Part shown: one piece after another, positions 24,286-35,100 of the stretch
Numbering within the stretch: position 1 is the first letter of the stretch
Layout of the letters: every line of letters starts with the position of its first letter
Assembly: GCA_020205615.1 (NCBI GenBank)
Contig: CM035165.1
Coordinates: forward strand, 32,895,544 to 32,959,543
Source of the DNA: Panax quinquefolius
Taxonomy: Eukaryota; Streptophyta; Magnoliopsida; Apiales; Araliaceae
Reading direction: 5' to 3'
DNA: 64,000 nt
Program-made: the position numbers and the translations under genes
The notes under the pieces: model-generated
The model's input: the letters and a program-made list of their open reading frames with translations, nothing else
What the model was told of the DNA's origin: nothing
Database searches by the model: none

Positions 24286-24592
24286 GTACGATCCTTCAAT
24301 ATTCAACTGATTTCACTTACAATTTTTCGTTGATAACTTGTAAGTTAAATCGTTATAACGTCCTAAGCTATAATCATTTCAAAAAATTTGATCAAACGTA
24401 AAATGTTTTTATTTGACGAAATTGATTGATTGTCTAATAGTTTTTTTTGCAATTTTTATTTCGTTTGTATTTGCTGGATATGAGTATTAAATCATTATGC
24501 TACTGTATATCATATATAGAATTTCGATGTATAATAAATTTAAGTACCAGATCTGTAATTGGATTTTGATATGAATATATGAACTACTGCAG
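24286..24592 (+). other. Probable 5' UTR intron of citrate synthase
   Basis: AAG|GTACGATCC at 24286 and CTACTGCAG|TGG ending at 24592 form plausible donor and acceptor sites around an AT-rich segment, 17 bp before the start codon. The leader just upstream (CTCTCACCTCAG) is C/T-rich like an exon. Confidence 0.5.
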
Positions 24593-24609
24593 TGGAATTT
24601 GCGTGAGCA

Positions 24610-26112
24610 ATGGTTTTCTTTCGAAGCGTTTCGCTGCTTTCAAAGCTGCGTACTCGTGCTGTAAGTTATATATACTGCTTTTATATGTACACTTCTATTT
24701 ATATTTATGTGTGTATGTAATGCTTCATTTTATATAATTTTTCTACATTGAATTTACTTGACAGGTTCAGCAACCTAATATTAGCAATTCTATACGGTGG
24801 CTTCAAGTCCAAACCTCTTCTGATCTTGTAATTCTTCTCTCTTGTTCTGGTTGTTTAGAAATGTCATTTTCACACACTCAAAACATAGTATACGTGAAAT
24901 GTACTTGTATATATATATATAATATATATGCTGATATGTCCTTTGTTGAAAAAAGGTTGCATTTGTCGGTCAAAGTCTTCACCCATTGAATTTAGCCTTC
25001 CCCAAATTATCTTCCCCTCAGACTTTGGAATTTAGTCTTCCCCATTTGTTGTTCTCCTCTCCAGATTTCTCCTATAAAAAGAAGCTTGGGCTCCTCATTT
25101 CAACACACCACAACAACAAGAAGCTTAGAGAAGCAAAGAGAGTTGGAGAGTGAGAAGCTCAGTTAGAGCATTCTGAGAGTGAGGGTGTAGAGAGAAATAA
25201 ACAGTTAGTTTATTTCTCAGTAGAGAGTTTGTAATCTCCATATTATTTTCATAGTGAATTTCTGAGATCTTTCCTCGTGGTTTTTTCCAGTTGGGTCTCC
25301 ATGTAAATTTATGGTGTTATTATTTTATATATCATACAGTAGTGTGTTTGTATTTATCTTAGTGTATTTGTGTGAGCCTGATTTTTCAACAATTGGTATC
25401 AAAGCTTTTGGTTAACGCCGTTGGTGTCTAGGAAAGTGGTTCAAAAGGCAGTGCCTTTAAGAAAGGTGTTTATTTAATTAGTCATCGTTGCAAAAGCACG
25501 GAGAGACTCCCACCCGACTTACACTTACCTGGCCAACTGATACGATCCGTTTAAAGAGAAATTAGGCACGTCACAAATACGAAGATGACAAGCACAAATG
25601 CGAGGTATGAAGTTGAACCATTTGACGGTAAGTCAAATTTCAGTATTTGGCAGTGTACAACTATGTTACTCGAACTCGCCATTTTTTATGGAGTACCCGT
25701 GTCGTGGTCGACGCGACACGACACGGGTGCGGGTGCGGGATCGGTCACAAAAATCCAGATACGAATGTTTGGGAAGAAGAAGAAGAGACGCGAGAAGAGG
25801 AAGAAGAAGAGCCGTATGTCGAGGAGGAAGGAGAGGAAGAAGAAGAGCAGTCGAGGAGGAAGAAGAAGAGAGGAGTGAGATCAGGATGTTTGGGAAGAAG
25901 AAGAGACGCGAGAGGATGAAGAAGAAGAGCCGTCTGTCGAGGAGGAAGAAGAAGAGAGGCGTGATAAGATCAGATCTGAACTAGAAATTACAATTAGGTA
26001 CCCCATAGTTTTTAAAGTTTTTTAATTTAGTCCCCCAGGTGCCCCTGTTTCTTTATATTTTTGCACTTCAGTCCCTAGAGCAAAAAAACTTGGTGATATA
26101 ATTAGAAACATC

Positions 26113-26149
<37 letters not shown>

Positions 26150-29100
26150 TGTGTCCAAATTCGGATCCATATCCGCGTATCCTCTATTTTTTGACTTCAC
26201 ATGTCCGACACCTAGATTCAGACTACACTTTTGATACCACGCATTACGAGTCCGAAATAACATAGGGTGTCTGAAAGAAGGCACTAGAAGGGAAGAAACC
26301 AGCGACAAATGAAAAATGGATGAAACTTGAAGCAAAGGTCGTGACAACAATCAGATTGAGTTTGGCACCACAAATCAAATATCAGGTTTTGACAGAAACC
26401 TTTTCGAAGGACTTGTGAGAGAAACTTGAGAAAGTTTACAAGTCAAAGTTTCTGTCAAACCGATTATATTTGAAGAAGGAATTATCTGAAACCCGGATGG
26501 AAGAAGGGTCAGATTTGGCCAATCATATTAATGAGTTTAATAGATTGGTGACCCAACTAACCAGTATTGATGTGAAGTTGGACAAAGACGATAAAACATT
26601 ATTGTTTTTTGTCTCTCTACCAGATTCATACTCAACTCTCCAGACTACACTCCTTGTAGGGAAGGAAAATCTTGCAGTTGACGATGTGATGTCAGCAGTA
26701 CTGGACCAGGATAAGTTCAGGGGCACTACTTCCAGAGATCAAAGAGACAGTCTTCTTGCTTTTTCAGATGGGCGTGGCAGGGGTCCTAATCGAAAGAAGT
26801 ATTCCGGCAAAGAACGAGAAAGGTCTCGGGCGAGACCAAACAAGAAGGATAAATATCAAGTTGAGTGTTATCATTGACACGAGAAGGGCCACTACAAAAA
26901 TATGTGTCCATTGTTGAAGAATGATAACAAGAAGAAAGGTAAGCAGATTGTAAATTTTGCTAATGTTGCTCAGCAAGTAGATGTGTGCAGCAACGGATAG
27001 CTGTACACAGTAACAAAAAATGAAGCTTCACAAGGTGATCTCTTATTTGTTAGAGACAGTGGCAGCCTTACAGATTGGTACATGGATTCCGGTTGTTCTT
27101 TTCATGTCCCCTCACAAGGATTGGTTTGATACTTTTACATCTTGCAATGGTGATACAATTTTATTGGGTAACAATGCAGTCTGCAAAGTTACTGGGATAG
27201 GCACCATCAAAATTAAAATGTTTGACGAGGTTGTCAGAACATTGGGTGATGTAAGGTATATTTCATAATTAAAGAAGAGCTTGCTATCGGTTGGAGTACT
27301 CAACTCTATAGGTTGCAGTATCTCAGTAAGAGATGGTGTCATGAAAATTATCAAGGGTTCGATGGTAATTATGAAGGGCCAGAAGAAGGGCACCCTCTAC
27401 AAGCTGATAGAGGACACAATTGCTGGTGGAGCAACAATTTTTGTGCAGGATAATTCCAACAGTGATAGCACATAATTATGGCACATGCGACTTGGTCATT
27501 TGAGTGAAGGTGGAATGAAAGAACTTCACAAAAGGTAGTTGCTGAAAGTCAGTTTGGAATTTTGCATGTATGGCAAACAACGGAGGGTCAGCTTCAAGTC
27601 AGGAGCACATACCAGTAAGAATGTACTTGATTATGTACATTCGGATGTGTGGGGCCCGATCAAGCATACGTCAATGGATGGAGCCCATTATTTTGTTAGC
27701 TTTATAGATGACTACTCCAGAAAGGCGTGGGTATATTTTATGAAGCAGAAATCTGAGGTTTTCAGAATCTTTAAGCAGTGGAAAGCTAAAATAGAAAACC
27801 AGACCGGAAAGAAGTTAAAGTATTTCAGATCAGATAATGGCACAGAATACAAGGACAGGTCATTCCTACAATTCTGCCAGGATGAAGGTATCACCAGACA
27901 TTTCTCAGTCAAACGAACTCCGGAGCAAAATGGGGTTGCCGAGAGGATGAACAAAACTCTATTGGAACATGCCAGATGTATGAGGTTGAATGCATGATTG
28001 CCCAAGAGTTTTTAGGCTGAGGCAATCAACACAACGTGTTATCTGATAAATCGACCTCCTTCAGCTGGAATTGATTACAAAATCCCTAAAGAGGTATGGA
28101 GTGGGAAACCAGTTGATTTTTCTGTGATGAAAATCTTTGGGTCTCCAACTTATGTTCATCTGTCAGTCGAGGAGTGATAGGCCAAGCTTGATCCAAGGTC
28201 AAAAGAATGTATTTTCCTTGGATATGAAGATGGAGTCAAGGGATACAGGTTATGGGATCCAGTATCCAAGAAGAAGGTTGTCAGCAGAGATGTGGTGTTC
28301 AATGAGAAACACATGCTGAACAAGTCCGAGAATAAAGAATTTGTAGCTGGTGAGTTGCAGAAACACCCAGTTGAGGTGGAGCTTCCTGAAGAGATTGAAG
28401 ATGACCATTCTTTAGATCCCCAAGAGAGGTCTTATAATCTTGTTAGAGATCGGGAAAGGCGAGTCAACAAACCAGTGCAGAGATATCGGTTTGAAGAAAT
28501 GGTTGCCTTTGCCTTGATTGTTGGTAGTGGAGATCCAACTAGCTATCAGGATGCTATTCAGTCCGAGGATAATGATAAATGGGCGATAACGATGGCAGAA
28601 GAGATGGAGTCTTTACAGAAGAACCAGACTTGGGAGTTAGTTCAACTTCCAAAAGGATCGAAGGCTATAGGATGCAAATGGGTGTTCAGAAAAAAGGAAG
28701 CTCAGTCTGATAAAGAAGGTGAAAGATTCAAGGCCAGATTAGTGGCAAAGGGATTCTCTCAGAGAGAGGGAATCGACTACAATGAGATCTTCTCACCAGT
28801 TGTGAAGCACACATCGATTCAGTTGATCTTATCTATTATAACATCACATGATATGGAGTTAGAGCAGCTTGATGTGAAAACATGGTGATTTAGAAGAAAA
28901 AATCTACATGAAGCAGCCTGAGGGGTTTATTGAACCAGGAAAAGAGGGCTTAGTTTGCAGTTTGAAGCAGTTCCCGAGACAGTGGCACATGAAGTTTAAC
29001 AACTTCATGGTGGCTCATGGTTACTCTCGTTCGGAGTATGGTCCATGTGTGTATTTCAAATCCCTTGATAATGGCTCTCTAGTATTGTTGACGTTATACG

Positions 29101-32100
29101 TCGATGACATGTTGATAAGAAAGAAAGAGAAGTCGATATTCTTCACCAAGAATTTGTTGAAAGCGATGAATTTGACATGAAGGATCTTGAGTCAGCCAAG
29201 AAGATCCTAGGTATGGAAATTCACAGGGATCGTCAGACAGGAAAGTTGTGGCTAACTCAGAAAGGATATGTGCAGAAGGTCTAGAAGGTCTTAGAGAGGT
29301 TTAATATGAACAATGCTAAACCAATTAGCACTCCATTGGCAGCACATTTCAGGTTATCTTCACAGTTGAGCCCACAGACAGAGGATGAGGTGGGGTATAT
29401 GTCCAAAGTACTGTATGCAAATGCGGTGGGTTGTCTAATGTACGCAAGGCCAGATATCTCACAAGCAGTCAGTGTTGTTAGCAGGTATATGGAAAATCCA
29501 GGAAAAGAGTATTGGAATGTTGTGAAATGAATTTTTCGTTATCTAGCAGGTACAACCAATTACGGTCTTATGTTTGATCGTGACACCGCAAAAAGTGAGG
29601 TTACAGGGTTTGTTGATTCGGATTATGCTGGAGACCTAGATGCAAGGAGATCTACGACAGGGTTTGTATACACCTTTTGTGGAGAATGTATATGTTGGAG
29701 GTCAGTGTTGCAGTCTACGGTAGCATTATCAACAACAAAGGCTGAGTATATGGCATTGACAGATGCAAGCAAAGAGGCTTTGTGGCTTAAGGGACTAACT
29801 AGGTTTCAACCAAGGCAGTATCCAGATTCAGTGTGATAGTCAAAGTGCTATTCATTTAGCAAAGAACTAGGTGTTCCATGCCAGAACCAAACATATAGAT
29901 GTTCGGTATCACAAGATCCGTGAATGGCTAAACAATGGTGACATTGCAGTTCGCAAAGTTCATACAAAGGAGAATGTCGCAGATATGCTCACAAAGTCGG
30001 TTACAACAGAAAAGTTCAAGCACTGCTTGGACTTAATTCACTTTGTCTAATGCTGAGTTCGTGGTGGAGTATCCAAGGAGAGGGATACATTCACAGACAC
30101 AAAGAAATTCACAGTACTTGAAAAATGCAAGCCAAGGTGGAGATTGTTGTAAAAAGGTTGTCTTGCATTTGTTGGTCAAAGTCCTCACCCATTGAATTTA
30201 GCCTTCCCCAAATTCTCTTCCCTTCAGACTTTGGAATTTAGTCTTCCCCGTTTCTTGTTCTCCTCTCCAGATTTCTCCTATTAAAGGGAGCTTGGGCTCC
30301 TCATTTCAACACACCATAACAACAAGAAGCTTAGAGAAGCAAAGAGAGTTGGAGAGTGAGAATTTTAGTTATAACATTCTGAGAGTGAGGGTGTAGAGAG
30401 AAATAAACAGTTAGTTTATTTCTCAGTAGAGGGTTTGTAATCTTCATATTATTTTCTTAGTGAATTTTTGAGATCTCTCCCCGTGGTTTTTCCCAATTGG
30501 GTTTCCACGTAAATTTCTGGTGTTATTATTTTATATCTCATACATTAGTGTATTTGTATTTATCTTAGTGTATTTGTGTGAGCCTGATTTCTCACTTTTG
30601 TCTAAAGTAAGCTTTTTATAAGCTAATTATGGAAAATTCTAACATAAAGTTAAGGTGGATAAGCTGCAAAGATGCTATATATGAAATGTATATATGCTGA
30701 TATGTCCACCACCGAGAGCACCTCCCACCCAATATTGACTGCATTACCACCGAGAGTACCATTACTTTCAGTTGGTTGTTTTTGTATGTTTTATTGGCAA
30801 GGGCTACATATGGGGAAGGCAAGGGGGAGGAAATGGTTTAAATTGCCCACGTTAAACCTATATTATCCCTTGCCAAACTGCTTATGTCAATGGATTCGAG
30901 TATTTACTGGTATTGCCCTTACCGGAAATCGGTATGTATGCAAGCATGATAACTTATATGTTGTTCTATATAATCTAGGAACTTTTGCTTGCATTGTATT
31001 ATTTGGTCTACGCATCAGAACTGATAAAATTCGAGATTATGCAGGATTATACACAAAAGATCCTTTTTTGGCTCTCTCTTTTGCCCTATTTCTCTTATCC
31101 CTAGGAGGTCTTCCACCACTAACAGTTTTTTCGGAAAACTCTGTTTATTATAGTATGGATGGCAGGCAGGCCTATATTTCTTGGTTTTAATACTTAATAA
31201 GACTCCTTACAAGCTTTGTTTCTATCTACTATTATCTAAAAATTATCAAGTTATTAATTATTGGACGAAACCAAGACCCTTGATGTTTAACATGAGATGT
31301 AACTATATCAGCTATATATCAGACTTTTCGGTTCACTTGGGCAACATGTTATTTGTCCTGGCAAGTTAACTTACCATCTCTGAAATATGATACCTTCGCC
31401 GAGAGCTCTGACATAGTTTTCAACTTTTTCAGTTAAGCAAATTAAATTTTGGACTGTTAATCATTCGCCTGTTTGTCATATAGACAAGAAAGTCAATATA
31501 TTAGTGTTTCATTACTGTACAGTTTGCTTTAATCTTTGTTGAAACGATATTGTACTCTTATTTTTGCTTATATCAATCTTTGTGTAGGATCTTCATTCTA
31601 AGCTTAAGGAATTGATTCCAGAACAGCAGGTACATTTTACTAGCATTGAAAGTTGACTAGTAATGGTAGATAAACTGTTTTTAGGTTGGTTGTTGCCTTT
31701 TTCATGCCTCCATTTGGTTCAACTTGTATCATAGTTTATCATCAACGTCTCCTTTATGATGGTTTTTGATTTGGATAATGGAGTAATCCTTGTATGCCTT
31801 GTTTGTCTTATTGCATCGTTGTACTCATTGCTTTAATAGTCGGCCTTAATTGTCGTAAGGTGAATGTAGAGCAAATTTAAAGAGGTTGTGGACAGATTTT
31901 GGATGTAGTTTTACAAGTGAAACATGTTTTAGAGTAAAAAAGCTAGCCACTCCCTTCCACCCTGAATTAATACAAAGAACAAGCTGTTATAGGTTTACAT
32001 CCTAGTTGTCATACTCTTCTATGATTAAGGCTGTAAACGAGCCAACACAGTTCGGGCTCGATTCGGGCTCGACTCGAAAAAATACGAGCGAGACTCGGAT

Positions 32101-35100
32101 TCATTAATAATATGATCCAAATTTGAGCATTAAAAATAATTCGAATAAAAATATGAGTAGAATATGAGCAAGGTTATACTCGACTCGTTTAAGATTCAAA
32201 CTACTCGAATTTTTGATCGTGATTTAATACATACTCGGTTAATACATATTCGATTAGATGTTCGATACATTCTCTTATAATATATACAAATTTAAATCAA
32301 ATTAGGATAATTAGTTATTATTTTGTTTTGTTTTTAATTTTAATTGTTATTTTATATTTGTAAATTGTAATAATAAATATATTTTCTCATTTTTAAGTAA
32401 AATAACAAATTTAATTTATAATTATATTTATTATAAAACTAGTTATTATGTGGAGACTCGAATTCGAACTTGAATTTGAAGCTCGCGAGTAGTTTGAATA
32501 AATATTCGAGTCAAGTCGGATCGAATTCTAGTAATAAATATTCGAGCCGAGTCGAATCTGAGTAGGATTTTTCAAATATAATTCGAATTTTAGCCGAATT
32601 CGAATACGAATTTATCATTTCGAGTCGAATTCGAGTAGCTCTCTGTTCACTCCGGTTCGACTCGTTTATACCCTTATCTATGATCAGTCTCTCAGTTGCA
32701 CTGGAGGCATGTTTGCTATAATCATTATGTCTGAATTTCCTTTCTCTGGCATTTGTGTAAAGGCATGTAGCAATTTATTCTATTTTAAATGAACCTCAAG
32801 GTATTTGATTTTTCTTCAGGAGCGCATTAAAAAACTTAAAAAAGAGCATGGAAAGGATCAACTGGGGACCATTACTGTTGATATGGTAAAAGAAGTTCTT
32901 GACTCAACTTTTCTCTTCTAATATATAGATGCAGAAGTGGATGATCTTCTTTGTTTTTTCAACATTTGGGCACACTTCATTTTATTGTATCTTGTTTCTA
33001 AATATGCAAAGGTACTTGGTGGAATGAGAGGAATGACAGGACTACTTTGGGAAACCTCATTACTTGATCCAGAGGAGGTATATACATGCCAATTAACTCG
33101 TTCGGATAATTATGCTTTAGGATTTCAGTTAGTAAATGCACATTATGGAGGAAAGTACAGTACTTTAGTGTTTTAAAAGCTGAGATGTTTCTTTTATCTT
33201 TCCAGGGAATTCGCTTTCGTGGGCTGTCTATTCCCGAGTGTCAGAAGCTATTACCAGGAGCAAAGACTAATGGAGAGCCATTGCCTGAAGGTCTCCTCTG
33301 GCTTCTCTTAACTGGAAAGGTAGATATCATGATGTCTGAAGAGATTAGGAATTAATAGTACATCGTGAATTTAGAACCTGTTTGGAGAGAAATAAAAAGG
33401 AGGAAATTGTTTATATTGTGAAAAATGTCATATCTGGGGTTATGCTTGAATTTCAATACAGATGTAGTCCTGGCTAATTGTATAGATCAGGCCTTTCCTT
33501 CTTAGTTTGGGTATGTGCAATTAATTAAAGAAAAAATCTTCTATTTTTTGTTGGTTTATTTAGGTCCTCTTTGTTTTGCTCTTTCTGTGTTGCTGTTTAT
33601 TGGCATGATGTATTTATACTATTTCAAGAACAATTAAAAATCCTTTTGGTCTCTCAGGCAAACTCAAATTTCAGTTTCTCTCCCTTTCGGAATGCAGGTA
33701 CCAACTAAAGAGCAAGTTGATGCATTATCAAAGGAATTACGAAGTCGTGCCGCTGTACCAGGTTCTGTTGTTTTCAAGACTTAACTATCTGTAACTTGTT
33801 TACCTGCTGGATGGTTTTGATGATATTGTATTAATACTATTATTGCTGTGAATTGAACCAAACACCATAGATGCTGAATTCAGTTCATATGTTCTGTTTA
33901 TTTCTCAGTCTCTTCATTTTGGGCGGTATTAAGATCCCTCTATTTGAGATATTTATGTGTATTTCTTAAGGTGGTTGGCTTTAATAATTAACTCTGTGAG
34001 TTTTAAGAAAAGGTAAAAAGTTAAAGAAGGAAAGTCAGTCTCCTATTTGTAAGTATTTTTAAGGTTAGGAAAGAATGGAAAAGGGTAGAAAAGAACCAAA
34101 ACTTTCTTCCCTAAACTTTCCCCTCCCAAATGGAAAGTTTTGGATAGAAAGTAAATTAGGTTAATTGATTTTTTCCCTAATTTCAATACTGAAGGCGAAT
34201 CTATGAAATTATGTAGTGATTTGCTCTTTTCATTTTTCTCTCATTCTTGCAAGCAAAAGCTGGGAAAATAAATTACTCTTTCCCTCCTAAACTCAAAACA
34301 AAAGGAAGGAAAGCTAACTTACTTTCAATCAGTTTCTTTCCCAAATGATTTTAACACTCCAATTCCTTTTCACCCAAACTTATAAAAAAATTGCACCTCA
34401 TCTCCTCAAATAAATGATTAAGTAGGGCACTTGATACTAGTTCAGTAGATATTTTCTGTTTCCATTTAGAAAGGGCTTTGTATCTTGGAATATGTTAATG
34501 TAGGTTCAGACAGAGGCTTTATGTGATTGTTAACTTGACATATAACTGCTTCTTGCCCATTTTGATTTAGCCATGCAAGTGAATTTATTGGTAAGCTCCA
34601 TTTGTGGTTGCAGATCATGTGTATAAAGCCATCGATGCCTTACCTGTTACAGCTCATCCTATGACTCAATTTGCAACTGGTGTTATGGCTCTTCAGGTTG
34701 ATTGTTGAACTGATAATAATTCTTCATTGTTGTCCTTGGTGGTATAACTCTTTTCATGTTTAGTCATGGTCACTGGAAAATGCTGGCCAATGAATTCTTT
34801 CAAGTCTGTATTGCATAGACGTCTGACAGGGAATATTTAAATGGTCTTGTTTGCTTTGTATTTTAGAATTATAGCTTATGTGATCTTTTTATATTATCTC
34901 TGTTATGTTTAGCTGTTTAAGGGGAATTATTGTCATGTGATGTTGCGGGATACTAATGGAACACCAATCATTTGTTGGTTTAGTGGGTCGAATTTCCTCA
35001 CTCAATTCCCACCCACAGCAGATGGTTGCTGGCAACTCTACGTCTTATTCGCTACTCGCGGAAGATCCCTGAGCTTCGGCCTGGACATAGGTGCGGTGGG

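Larger units (their letters stand above)
24944..30594 (+). mobile_element. Decayed Ty1/copia retrotransposon (Tnt1/Tork type) in intron 2
   Basis: A 5.65-kb element with two ~448-bp LTRs, a Met-tRNA primer site, gag, protease, integrase, RT, RNase H and polypurine tract in copia order, in the same orientation as the host gene. Frames contain many in-frame stops and a 605-bp insertion in gag. No exact target duplication is visible: the left flank is GTCCTT, and the right LTR ends TTCTCA without the final ACA of the left copy. Confidence 0.93.

Noticed and set aside
25585..25984. Overlapping Lys/Arg/Glu-rich open frames in three phases
   Set aside because: They come from the GAA-rich tract of the inserted element inside copia gag. 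Low-complexity purine repeats stay open in all frames by chance.
30672..31190. 172-codon open frame as an intact NADH dehydrogenase gene
   Set aside because: Only the C-terminal half matches plastid NdhB, with shifted segments and no full-length protein. It is a plastid DNA fragment in an intron.
32937..33176. 79-codon open frame overlapping citrate synthase exon 5
   Set aside because: It runs through an intron and exon 5 and into the next intron. The splice sites and the family alignment show that only the exon 5 part is coding.
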